64,000 nucleotides of DNA, taken from the NCBI GenBank assembly GCA_964230805.1, contig CAXRIA010000027.1, forward strand, positions 29,936 through 93,935, in the 5' to 3' direction. Below the pieces are notes generated by a model. The model was not told the DNA's origin and searched no databases. It saw nothing but the letters and a program-made list of their open reading frames with translations. Of the stretch, positions 44,984 through 52,955 are shown piece by piece (position 1 is the first letter of the stretch; each line of letters begins with the position of its first letter). Source of the DNA: Flavicella sp964230805. GTDB lineage: Bacteria; Bacteroidota; Bacteroidia; Flavobacteriales; Flavobacteriaceae. Position numbers and translations under genes: made by a program.

Positions 44984-44991
44984 TACTTTTG
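44984..44991 (+). promoter_or_regulatory. Bacteroidota -7 promoter element just before waaA
   Basis: TACTTTTG ends only 5 bases before the waaA ATG at 44997. If transcription starts about 7 bases after the element, the mRNA would be leaderless or nearly so. Confidence 0.55.
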
Positions 44992-44996
44992 CAGTC

Positions 44997-46247
44997 ATGA
45001 GATGGCTTTACCATAGTTTTGTAATTATTGCAAGTATTTTTTTGAGGGTGCTTGCTGTGTTTCATGAAAAAATTCGCCTTTTTGTCGAAGGGAGAAAAGA
45101 TGTTTTCTCGCTTTTGGAAAAAAAGATATCTGATCAAGATCAAGTTTTTTGGTTTCACTGTGCTTCTTTGGGCGAATTTGAACAAGGACGGCCGGTGATG
45201 GAGAAATTAAAAAAAGAATTTCCCCACAGTAAAATAATTCTGACATTTTTTTCGTCTTCTGGATATGAGGTTCGAAAAAATTACGAAGGTGCAGATCTGG
45301 TTTGTTACTTACCTTTGGACACCATCTCAAATGCGAAGAGATTTGTCAAACTTGCGAATCCTTCCGTAGCTATCTTTGTGAAATACGAGTTTTGGCCCAA
45401 TTATCTTGATGTTTTGAAAAATGAGAAGATTCCGACTGTGTTGGTGTCAGGGATATTTAGAAAAAATCAGGTCTTTTTTCAATGGTATGGTGGTTGGATG
45501 CGAAAAGTGCTGCGGTCATTTTCTCATTTTTTTGTGCAAGATGAAAAGTCTTCAAAACTCTTGAGTTCTATTGGATTTGAAAATCATACAATGATTGGTG
45601 ACACCCGATTCGATAGAGTGCATGAAATTCTAAATGAAAACAATCAACTTGATTTTATTGATGAATTCAAAGACGATAAATATACCTTGGTTGCAGGAAG
45701 TACATGGAAAGAAGATGAAGCATTGTTAGTGTACTACATCAATCACAAGGCAAGCCCCGAAGAAAAGTTTATCATTGCGCCTCATAACATTGAGGAAAAC
45801 GGCATTGCTCGTTTGAAAAAAGAGCTCCAAGTACCCGCGGTCTTGTATTCACAAAGAGAAGACAAGTCCCTAAAAGATTTTCAAGTTTTTATCGTGGATA
45901 CCATCGGTATTTTGACGAAAATATACAGTGTGGCAGACATCGCCTATGTGGGTGGAGGATACACAAAAAGTGGTATTCATAATATCTTAGAGCCCACCAC
46001 TTTTGGGGTTCCCGTTGTGATTGGCCCGAATTACAAAAAATTTAAAGAAGCTCACGATTTGATCGCTTTAAAAGCCTGTACAACCACTTCCAATCAGTCC
46101 GAAGTGAACCGTGTTTTGACCAATCTCAAAGTAAATTCCGAACTTCGGGAAGAAAAAGGTCGAGCAGCTTCGAATTATGTTAAGCGAAGTTTAGGGGCTT
46201 CCCAAACAATTGTTGCCTATATTCAAAAAAATGACGTCCTAAAATAG
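44997..46247 (+). CDS. waaA: 3-deoxy-D-manno-octulosonic-acid (Kdo) transferase
   Basis: 416-residue inner-membrane-anchored glycosyltransferase (GT30) that adds Kdo from CMP-Kdo to the lipid A precursor. An N-terminal anchor helix (LYHSFVIIASIFLRVLAVFHEKIRLFVEG) is followed by the family motif FWFHCASLGEFEQGRPV, VKYEFWPNYL, and the CMP-Kdo site region (VADIAYVGGGYTKSGIHNILEP). It may start at the very 5' end of its mRNA. The 3' end overlaps its terminator. Confidence 0.95.
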   Translation: MRWLYHSFVIIASIFLRVLAVFHEKIRLFVEGRKDVFSLLEKKISDQDQVFWFHCASLGEFEQGRPVMEKLKKEFPHSKIILTFFSSSGYEVRKNYEGADLVCYLPLDTISNAKRFVKLANPSVAIFVKYEFWPNYLDVLKNEKIPTVLVSGIFRKNQVFFQWYGGWMRKVLRSFSHFFVQDEKSSKLLSSIGFENHTMIGDTRFDRVHEILNENNQLDFIDEFKDDKYTLVAGSTWKEDEALLVYYINHKASPEEKFIIAPHNIEENGIARLKKELQVPAVLYSQREDKSLKDFQVFIVDTIGILTKIYSVADIAYVGGGYTKSGIHNILEPTTFGVPVVIGPNYKKFKEAHDLIALKACTTTSNQSEVNRVLTNLKVNSELREEKGRAASNYVKRSLGASQTIVAYIQKNDVLK

Positions 46248-46262
46248 TGATGTCATTTTTTT
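46225..46262 (+). terminator. Intrinsic terminator overlapping the waaA 3' end
   Basis: A 14-bp stem (A7-TGACGTC / GATGTCA-T7, with one G-U pair) and a 10-base loop that contains the waaA stop codon. The 5' arm encodes part of the last waaA codons. Confidence 0.85.
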
Positions 46263-46378
46263 TACGTCTAAAAATAACGGTGTCTTCAGAAGTGCGCTTT
46301 TGAGGTTTTTAGAGGAAAAGATATTTTGTTTTGATGCCTTTTTATCAGAACTTTACCCACACAAAGAGGAACTTTTAA

Positions 46379-47374
46379 ATGACGAAATTGATAGATTCTT
46401 TTGGGCGACAAATTACCTATCTCAGGTTGGCAGTGACAGACCGCTGTAACTTGCGTTGTACCTACTGCATGCCCGCAGAAGGAGCTGCTATTGTAGAGCG
46501 AAAAGAACTGTTAACTTTCAAAGAAATGTACCGCATCACACGGGTGCTCTCAGAGTTAGGTGTGAATAAGGTACGTCTCACGGGGGGCGAACCCTTTGTT
46601 CGAAAAGATTTCATGGGTTTCTTAAAAATGATGGCCTTTAACGAGGCTTTAGAAGAAATCAATATCACCACAAACGGCGTGCTGGTCGGAGAACACGCCA
46701 GCAAACTATCCGAGTTTAAAGTAAAAACGGTCAATTTGAGCATTGACAGCTTGCAACCAAAAAAATTTGCTCAAATTACAAGGAGGACTGTTTTTGAAAA
46801 AGTATGGGAAACGCTCGAGCGAATTGAAAAAAGTGACCTGAAATTAAAATTGAATGTCGTTGTGCAGTCAGGAGTCAATACAGATGAAATCAATGATTTT
46901 GTGGAGTTGACAAAGAACAGGGAGATCGAAGTTCGATTTATTGAGGAGATGCCTTTCAACGGTGTTGGAATTAGGAAAACGGAAACCGTATGGGATTTTA
47001 AAAAAATACTAGAAGAAATTAAAAAAAAGCATCCAGAATTGGTTCCTTTACCTGTGAAAAAATCATCGACCTCAAGGAATTTTAAAATAAAGGGAGCCAA
47101 AGGAGTTGTCGGAATTATTCCGGCTTATACACGTACCATTTGTTCCGATTGCAATCGCATCCGAATTACAGCGACTGGAGAATTGAAAAACTGTTTGTTT
47201 GATGAAGGTGTCTATAGCCTCCGTGATTTTATAAGGTCCGGAGCAAGTGATGAAGCGCTAAAACAATTGTTCGTAGATTTGATCTCGAAAAAACCCAAAG
47301 ATGGCTTTGTAGCCGAGGCCAATCGTAAAAAAAACAAAAATGTATCTGAAAGCATGTCTTCCATAGGAGGCTAA
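46379..47374 (+). CDS. moaA: GTP 3',8-cyclase, molybdenum cofactor biosynthesis
   Basis: 331-residue radical-SAM enzyme that makes the first moco intermediate from GTP together with MoaC. The radical SAM cluster motif CNLRCTYCMP is at about residue 25; the C-terminal [4Fe-4S] ligands are in TICSDCNRI and LKNCLFD. The C-terminus ends SSIGG; the twin Gly is functionally important in MoaA. It starts the moa operon 131 bases after waaA. Confidence 0.96.
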   Translation: MTKLIDSFGRQITYLRLAVTDRCNLRCTYCMPAEGAAIVERKELLTFKEMYRITRVLSELGVNKVRLTGGEPFVRKDFMGFLKMMAFNEALEEINITTNGVLVGEHASKLSEFKVKTVNLSIDSLQPKKFAQITRRTVFEKVWETLERIEKSDLKLKLNVVVQSGVNTDEINDFVELTKNREIEVRFIEEMPFNGVGIRKTETVWDFKKILEEIKKKHPELVPLPVKKSSTSRNFKIKGAKGVVGIIPAYTRTICSDCNRIRITATGELKNCLFDEGVYSLRDFIRSGASDEALKQLFVDLISKKPKDGFVAEANRKKNKNVSESMSSIGG

Positions 47375-47403
47375 TTTTTAGAATAAAACAAGAAGCTAAA
47401 AAC

Positions 47404-47865
47404 ATGTTGTACCAAGCAAGTCATCGTAAAATTTTAGTACTACTAGGGGTCTCTATTTTGTCCATGTTGGTTTTTTCCAATTTTAATTTGACAAAAAGCC
47501 TTTCTTTTACGTGGAATGAAAACGTGTATTTTTTACCCGTACCGGTATTGTTTCCTATTTTGTATGTTTTTTTGTACGCGAATCTTCACTATCTAAAGTT
47601 TTCATACGCCGAAGGAAAAAACATTCCTCAGAAACTTTTTTTTGGTTTGCTGAATGCCGCAATCACAATAGCCATTTTTTTTACTGGTTTTGAATTTTGG
47701 AAAGTAACGCAAGGCGATGTAGATGTCGCTTTTTTCGGTGAAACAAAAGACGCCTTTGAATTGACCTTTCGCAACATCTATTTTTGGACCCTATATCAAA
47801 CACTGCTTTTAGTGTATGCAGTATCCGTACTTAAAATCATGGTAAGTAGATTACCTAAAAAATAA
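47404..47865 (+). CDS. Four-helix membrane protein of unknown function in the moco operon
   Basis: 153 residues with four predicted membrane helices: about 9-27 (ILVLLGVSILSMLVF), 41-60 (FLPVPVLFPILYVFLYAN), 79-98 (FFGLLNAAITIAIFFTGF) and 126-148 (IYFWTLYQTLLLVYAVSVL). No recognised family, no signal peptide and no conserved Cys or metal motif. It sits between moaA and moeA (7 bases before moeA) and must be cotranscribed with them. A role in molybdate entry, moco delivery or insertion of a membrane molybdoenzyme is speculation from position. Confidence 0.75.
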   Translation: MLYQASHRKILVLLGVSILSMLVFSNFNLTKSLSFTWNENVYFLPVPVLFPILYVFLYANLHYLKFSYAEGKNIPQKLFFGLLNAAITIAIFFTGFEFWKVTQGDVDVAFFGETKDAFELTFRNIYFWTLYQTLLLVYAVSVLKIMVSRLPKK

Positions 47866-47872
47866 ATTTCTT

Positions 47873-49093
47873 ATGATTTCCGTAAAAGAAGCCTCCTTGC
47901 TTATTCAAAAAGCGACGCAAGAATTTTCCATAGAAACGGTGAATTTTTTAGAATCAGAAAACAAGGTTTTAAAAGAAACAATCGTTGCAGATACTGATTT
48001 TCCTCCTTTTGATAGAGTTTGTATGGATGGCATTGCAATTTTTAAGAAGTCCTTCGACGAAGGAAAAAGAAATTTTAAAATCGAAGGAATCCAAGCTGCA
48101 GGGAGTCCACAAAAGACACTGAAAAACCTACAAAATTGTTTGGAGGTGATGACGGGAGCAATTTTACCGAAAAATACAGATGCAGTGATTCCTTATGAAT
48201 TGTTAACTATTGAAAATGAAACGGCAACGATCAATCTTGAGGCGTTGAAAGAGTGGCAAAACATTCATCTCAAAGGGAGAGATCGTAGCAAAGGAGCTGT
48301 CCTCATAGAAAAAAATACGCTGATTACCTCTGCTGAGATTGGAGTGCTCGCAACAGTAGGAAAGTCAGCAGTAAAAGTTGCGAAACAACCTAGAATCTTA
48401 ATTGTTTCTACGGGAGATGAGTTGGTTGAGGTTGGGGAGACACCGTTGGCGCATCAAATAAGAAGAAGTAACGTGTATAGCTTGGTTTCCTTGTTGCATA
48501 GAATGGCTATCAAGGCAGACACCCAACATTTGACGGATGACAAAGAAAATTTAAAACAAAAAATACAACATTATTTAGAAACCTATGATGTATTGCTCTT
48601 CAGCGGAGCAGTGAGTAAAGGAAAGTATGACTTTCTTCCGGAGGTGTTGGAAGAATTGGGTGTAGAAAAATCATTTCACCGGGTAAAACAGCGTCCAGGA
48701 AAACCTTTTTGGTTTGGGCAGCGAACGGTTTCGGGTGCAGATAAGCTAGAAAACAAAACCACGATTTTTGCCTTTCCAGGAAATCCAGTCTCGACCTATG
48801 TCAATTGTTTGAAGTATTTTTATCCGTGGTACCAGAAGTCGCTCGGAATAAATCCTTCCGAAGAAACGGCTGTTTTGGGTGTTGATTTTAGTTTCAAACC
48901 ATCGATGACGTATTTTCTACAAGTAAAATTAGAAAACAAAGCAGGTGTTTTGGAAGCGATTCCGCAAATAGGAAATGGATCAGGAGATCTTACAAATTTG
49001 GTAGATGCCGATGCATTTTTAGAATTACCGGCAGACAAAACCGAATTCAAGAAAGGGGAATTCTATCCCATACTTCGGTATCGAACATTTTAA
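47873..49093 (+). CDS. moeA: Molybdopterin molybdotransferase
   Basis: 406-residue cytoplasmic enzyme that inserts molybdate into adenylated molybdopterin. Conserved MoeA stretches include DTDFPPFDRVCMDGIAI near the N-terminus, MTGAILPKNTDAVIPYE around residue 97, and the MPT-binding-like domain with VSTGDELVEVG, FSGAVSKGKYDFLPEVL and FAFPGNPVSTYV. The C-terminal beta domain is present. mogA/moaB, which acts before it, is not in this window. Confidence 0.95.
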   Translation: MISVKEASLLIQKATQEFSIETVNFLESENKVLKETIVADTDFPPFDRVCMDGIAIFKKSFDEGKRNFKIEGIQAAGSPQKTLKNLQNCLEVMTGAILPKNTDAVIPYELLTIENETATINLEALKEWQNIHLKGRDRSKGAVLIEKNTLITSAEIGVLATVGKSAVKVAKQPRILIVSTGDELVEVGETPLAHQIRRSNVYSLVSLLHRMAIKADTQHLTDDKENLKQKIQHYLETYDVLLFSGAVSKGKYDFLPEVLEELGVEKSFHRVKQRPGKPFWFGQRTVSGADKLENKTTIFAFPGNPVSTYVNCLKYFYPWYQKSLGINPSEETAVLGVDFSFKPSMTYFLQVKLENKAGVLEAIPQIGNGSGDLTNLVDADAFLELPADKTEFKKGEFYPILRYRTF

Positions 49094-49123
49094 AATCTAG
49101 TAAAACCACAAACAAAGCGCATC

Positions 49124-49597
49124 ATGGATTTGACACATTTAAATAAGGACAATCAACCAAAAATGGTCGATGTAGGAGGAAAAAAAGTGACCCAAAGAGA
49201 AGCTACTGCAAAAGCGACCATGTATTTGGGCGAAGCCATTGTTTCTTTGTTTGAAGGAGCAGAGTTAAAAACAAAAAAAGGACCTGTTTTTCAAACGGCG
49301 ATTATCGCAGGAATTCAAGGTGTCAAAAAAACGTCAGAGCTGATTCCGATGTGTCATCCTTTGTTGATTCAAGGAGTAGACGTTTCGATTAATTTAAAAA
49401 ATAAAACGCATATTGAAATTCTCTGCAAGGTCAAAATAGAAGGAAAAACAGGTGTAGAAATGGAGGCACTTACCGGGGCTACCACAGCCGCATTAACGGT
49501 GTATGATATGTGCAAAGCCATTTCTCACGAAATGAAAATTGAAGAGGTTGTCTTGATTGAAAAAAAAGGTGGAAAATCAGATTTTAAAAAACAATAG
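49124..49597 (+). CDS. moaC: Cyclic pyranopterin monophosphate synthase
   Basis: 157-residue hexameric enzyme that finishes cPMP formation with MoaA. The motifs GIQGVKKTSELIPMCHPL, IEGKTGVEMEALTGATTAAL and YDMCKAISHEM are all in place, with the conserved Lys and His in the first and the Asp of YDMCK. Confidence 0.96.
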   Translation: MDLTHLNKDNQPKMVDVGGKKVTQREATAKATMYLGEAIVSLFEGAELKTKKGPVFQTAIIAGIQGVKKTSELIPMCHPLLIQGVDVSINLKNKTHIEILCKVKIEGKTGVEMEALTGATTAALTVYDMCKAISHEMKIEEVVLIEKKGGKSDFKKQ

Positions 49598-49648
49598 TGA
49601 AACACCGATCGAACACGAAGGACGTATTAAAAATTAAAAAATAGAATT

Positions 49649-50767
49649 ATGAAAAAGCATTCAAAACACACCAAACTAGTCAGAAGAGAAAATGGTTTTT
49701 TTGCCCCCACAGAACTTTCGTTTATTGGAGTCAAATGCAGTGTCATTACCAATTTGGTAGCCACGATAAGCGATGCATTAGCTCCTGAGGCAAAACTAGC
49801 TTATGTAGATGCTTCCCATAACAAAGAGCTACAAGCCCCTAAGTTTGACGTACACACCTACCATGCTTCCGGAGATTTTTCACTTCATGCAAATTTGGAA
49901 GAAAATAAATACAACAACCCCCTGCGTTTCTCTTCCTACGATTTGGTATGTATCAACGGAAATCACTTTCAAGGACAAAAGCAAGTTGTGTTTCTTGATC
50001 CCGAAAAAGAAGCCTCCATTGAGAAACGAATGCATCAAATAACGGACATTGCTTTTTTTATAAAGACGGACGAGGAGTCAACTATTTTCGATTGCTTGTT
50101 GCAAAAATTTTCGAATGCCAATGAATTGCCATGTTACGAATTGTCTCAAATAGAAAAAATTCAAGCCCATCTTTTAAAAATAATCAAAAACAGCACTCCA
50201 AAATTGAATGGCTTGGTATTGGCAGGAGGAAAAAGTGTGCGCATGGGAACCGACAAAGGCTTGCTGTCGTATTTTGATGTTCCACAAAGAGACTATACAA
50301 TTCGACTTCTCGAAGAGCAGGGATTGAATACTTATTTATCCGTGCGTTCTGATCAAGAGATTGAAAACCAAAAAACAATCGAAGATGCCTTTGTAGGTTT
50401 GGGACCTTTTGGTGCGATTTGTTCGGCCTTTATGCAAAACCCAAATGAAGCTTATTTGGTGTTGGCGACAGATTTGCCTTTTGTTACAAAGGAAATAATA
50501 GAAACCTTGCTTTCTCGAAGAAATCCGAAAAAAATAGCGACGGCAATTCAAGGTAAGGGCAAGCAATTTATGGAGCCTTTGGTGACTATTTGGGAGCCAA
50601 AAGCATATCCAATTTTATATCAATATTTGGCACAGGGTTACTCATGTCCTCGGAAAATATTAATCAATTCCGATGTCGAAATAGTAGAAGTAGAAGATGA
50701 TTTCATACAAAACATCAACACGCCAGAAGAATTTCAGCAGGCCAAGAAGCAATTACAAGGAAATTAA
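49649..50767 (+). CDS. mobA: MobA-type guanylyltransferase with extra N-terminal domain
   Basis: 372 residues. The C-terminal half (from about residue 185) is a MobA-like nucleotidyltransferase with LNGLVLAGGKSVRMGTDKG, VLATDLPFVTKEI and INTPEEFQQAK, attaching GMP to molybdopterin. The N-terminal ~180 residues (KLVRRENGFFAPTELSF, ...KLAYVDASHN, YDLVCINGNHFQGQKQV) look like a MobB-type P-loop domain that has lost the Walker A Gly-Lys-Thr (here IGVKCSVITNLV). The fusion is observed; the MobB origin is my reading. It meets moaE head-on with a 4-base overlap. Confidence 0.85.
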   Translation: MKKHSKHTKLVRRENGFFAPTELSFIGVKCSVITNLVATISDALAPEAKLAYVDASHNKELQAPKFDVHTYHASGDFSLHANLEENKYNNPLRFSSYDLVCINGNHFQGQKQVVFLDPEKEASIEKRMHQITDIAFFIKTDEESTIFDCLLQKFSNANELPCYELSQIEKIQAHLLKIIKNSTPKLNGLVLAGGKSVRMGTDKGLLSYFDVPQRDYTIRLLEEQGLNTYLSVRSDQEIENQKTIEDAFVGLGPFGAICSAFMQNPNEAYLVLATDLPFVTKEIIETLLSRRNPKKIATAIQGKGKQFMEPLVTIWEPKAYPILYQYLAQGYSCPRKILINSDVEIVEVEDDFIQNINTPEEFQQAKKQLQGN

Positions 50768-51186
50768 GGGTGTGCATTTACCCACACCTCACCGTCTTCA
50801 AAATATTCTTTTTTCCAAATTGGAACGGTTTCTTTCAAACGGTCAATAGCAAATTTACACGCATCAAACGCAGCGGCTCTATGTGCTGCAGATACAGCGA
50901 TGATGACAGGAATGTCTCCAATTTTTAAGATCCCCTCGGCGTGGTGTATGGCAATTTTGTAGACCTCGTATGTTTCAAGGGCTTGACTGGCAATTTTTTC
51001 CATTTCTTTTAATGCCATCGGTCCGTAGGCTGAAAAATCCAATTGATGCACTGTTTTTTTCGCTGTGTGATTTCGAACCGTCCCAACAAAAACATCGATG
51101 CCGCCGCATGCAGGATCCTCCACAAAAGCGTAGCATTCTTGTAACGATAAGGTGTCTGAAGTTAGTTTGATCGAAATATTTTTCAT
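50764..51186 (-). CDS. moaE: Molybdopterin synthase catalytic subunit
   Basis: 140-residue large subunit of MPT synthase, which transfers sulfur from MoaD thiocarboxylate to cPMP. Signatures: GGIDVFVGTVRNHTAKKTV, IHHAEGILKIGDIPVIIAVSA, HRAAAFDACKFAIDRLKETVPIWKKE with the catalytic Lys residues. Works with MoaD encoded 46 bases upstream. Confidence 0.96.
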   Translation of the reverse strand: MKNISIKLTSDTLSLQECYAFVEDPACGGIDVFVGTVRNHTAKKTVHQLDFSAYGPMALKEMEKIASQALETYEVYKIAIHHAEGILKIGDIPVIIAVSAAHRAAAFDACKFAIDRLKETVPIWKKEYFEDGEVWVNAHP

Positions 51187-51232
51187 GAAATGTTTTTTTG
51201 AGCGTATTGAGCGATTCGAATGTCAAAACACA

Positions 51233-51475
51233 TTACCCTCCACTCACAGGCGGAATGATCGCCACAACGTCTCGGTCTTTGAGAACGAAATCGTCTTGGG
51301 CATAATGTTCGTTCACAGCCACAGCATAGGTGTGATAATTTTTTAATTGTTCAAATTGATCACAAAGCATTTTTTTGAGCTTTTTTACAGAGCTGTTTTT
51401 TTCAATGGTCAAAGAGACCCTGTCTTCTCCAACCAAATCGGCCACAATTCCAAAAAGTAGTACCTGAATCTGCAT
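51233..51475 (-). CDS. moaD: Molybdopterin synthase sulfur carrier subunit
   Basis: 80-residue ubiquitin-fold protein that ends in IIPPVSGG; the terminal Gly-Gly is adenylated and thiocarboxylated. Its partner is MoaE. The -7 element TATTTTTG lies at 51493-51500. The moaD-moaE pair faces the moaA operon, so the pathway is split over two convergent transcripts. Confidence 0.94.
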   Translation of the reverse strand: MQIQVLLFGIVADLVGEDRVSLTIEKNSSVKKLKKMLCDQFEQLKNYHTYAVAVNEHYAQDDFVLKDRDVVAIIPPVSGG

Positions 51476-51492
51476 CCGTTTTTTTGTTTTAG

Positions 51493-51500
51493 CAAAAATA
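51493..51500 (-). promoter_or_regulatory. Bacteroidota -7 promoter element for moaD-moaE
   Basis: TATTTTTG on the minus strand, 18-25 bases before the moaD ATG at 51475. Confidence 0.5.
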
Positions 51501-51611
51501 GGGATTTAAAACAGAAAGAGTGAAAAAAAGTGTATTTTTACGGGGGTTCTTTCTTGGTATAAAGGGAAATGAATTTATAGAAAAATGGACCCGTCCAATG
51601 AATTAAGATAG

Positions 51612-52643
51612 ATGATAAAAGGAAAAGAGCAATCAACTCAAGAAAATTCAAAAAACAGCAAGAATTTTGCATTAATGGGCGTGGCTGGATATATCGCCCC
51701 TAGACATTTGAAAGCGATCAAAGATACCGGTCACAATTTGCTGGCGGCACTTGACAAGTTCGATAGTGTCGGTGTCATGGACAGTTATTTTCCATCAGCA
51801 GATTTTTTTGTGGAATTTGAGCGATTTGATCGACATATAGAAAAATTGAAAAGAGAAAGAGGCGTTGCTTTGGATTATGTGAGCATTTGCACACCCAATT
51901 ATTTACACGACGCACACATTCGCATGGCCTTGCGCAGTGGAGCTCATGCTATTTGCGAAAAACCTTTGGTGTTGAACCCATGGAATTTGGATGCTTTGTT
52001 GTCCATAGAAAAAGAAACAGGGAACAAAGTTTTTACGATTTTACAGCTGCGCTTGCATCCGAGTATTATTGCATTGAAAGAAAAAATAGCAAAGAGCCCA
52101 AAAGATAAAATACACGAGGTAGATTTGACCTATTTGACTTCACGAGGGAATTGGTATTATACTTCATGGAAAGGAGATGCGACAAAATCAGGTGGAATCG
52201 CGTCTAATATTGGCGTTCATTTTTACGATATGCTGTCATGGGTTTTTGGTCCGGTAAAAAAGAATAAAGTGCATTTACACCATCACGACAGAGCTGCAGG
52301 TTATTTGGAATTTGAAAAAGCCAAAGTCCGGTGGTTTTTATCAATCAATTACGACACAATTCCCTCCGCTGTAAAAGCAATAGGCCAAAGAACGTATCGT
52401 TCTATTACCGTTGATGGAGAAGAAATAGAATTTAGTGGCGGATTTACAGAGCTACACACCAAGAGCTACGAGCATATTCTTTCCGGCAAAGGTTTTGGTT
52501 TGGAAGATGCGCGACAATCGATTGAAATTGTACACGAAATTCGAAATGCTGAGATGAGCGATTGTGAAGAAGGTGAAAAACATGAATTTGTAGGCTTGCC
52601 ATGGGCAGCACATCCGTTTGAAAAAGAGATGCTACGAAAATAA
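51612..52643 (+). CDS. Gfo/Idh/MocA oxidoreductase, WlbA/WbpB-like
   Basis: 343-residue NAD-dependent oxidoreductase. After a 17-residue extra start (MIKGKEQ...) comes the family N-terminus FALMGVAGYIAPRHLKAIKDTG, closely like WlbA/WbpB, which oxidises UDP-N-acetylglucosaminuronic acid at C3 in the route to 2,3-diamino-2,3-dideoxy uronic acids. The catalytic motif HAICEKPLV and SGGIASNIGVHFYDML are present. Partner enzymes (aminotransferase, acetyltransferase, epimerase) are not in the window and may lie further on. First gene of the polysaccharide locus. Confidence 0.88.
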   Translation: MIKGKEQSTQENSKNSKNFALMGVAGYIAPRHLKAIKDTGHNLLAALDKFDSVGVMDSYFPSADFFVEFERFDRHIEKLKRERGVALDYVSICTPNYLHDAHIRMALRSGAHAICEKPLVLNPWNLDALLSIEKETGNKVFTILQLRLHPSIIALKEKIAKSPKDKIHEVDLTYLTSRGNWYYTSWKGDATKSGGIASNIGVHFYDMLSWVFGPVKKNKVHLHHHDRAAGYLEFEKAKVRWFLSINYDTIPSAVKAIGQRTYRSITVDGEEIEFSGGFTELHTKSYEHILSGKGFGLEDARQSIEIVHEIRNAEMSDCEEGEKHEFVGLPWAAHPFEKEMLRK

Positions 52644-52665
52644 TTTAAGGAAATAAACGAGGCAC

Positions 52666-52897
52666 ATGAAAAAAATATTGATAACTGGAGGAGCTGGTTT
52701 TATTGGAAGTCATGTGGTCAAACGTTTGGTGGAAAAATATTCCGATATTCGTACAGTCAATACAATCAAAAGAATATCCAACAAAGGCGAAAAGACCCAT
52801 GTATAGGGCAATGAGTAGTGCTAAGATTCAAAAGAAATTCACGCTTGAAATTCCAGACTGGAAAGATGCTTTGTCAAAATGTTTGGAGGAGTGGTAA
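52666..52897 (+). pseudogene. rmlB-rmlD remnant (internal deletion scar)
   Basis: ATG 52666 opens a frame with the dTDP-glucose 4,6-dehydratase N-terminus MKKILITGGAGFIGSHVVKR, which runs off into unrelated sequence and stops at 52804. In another frame, from about 52755 to the TAA at 52895-52897, the translation SKEYPTKAKRPMYRAMSSAK, then KFTLEIPDWKDALSKCLEE, matches the C-terminal end of dTDP-4-dehydrorhamnose reductase RmlD. So the first ~26 codons of rmlB are joined to the last ~45 of rmlD; everything between, including rmlA and rmlC if they were there, is gone. Neither piece can be functional. Family assignments are by eye. Confidence 0.75.
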
Positions 52898-52955
52898 GAA
52901 ACAACCCACGTTTTTTGATTAGACAAAGAACAAAAAGAAGGTAATAGTAGAACAA

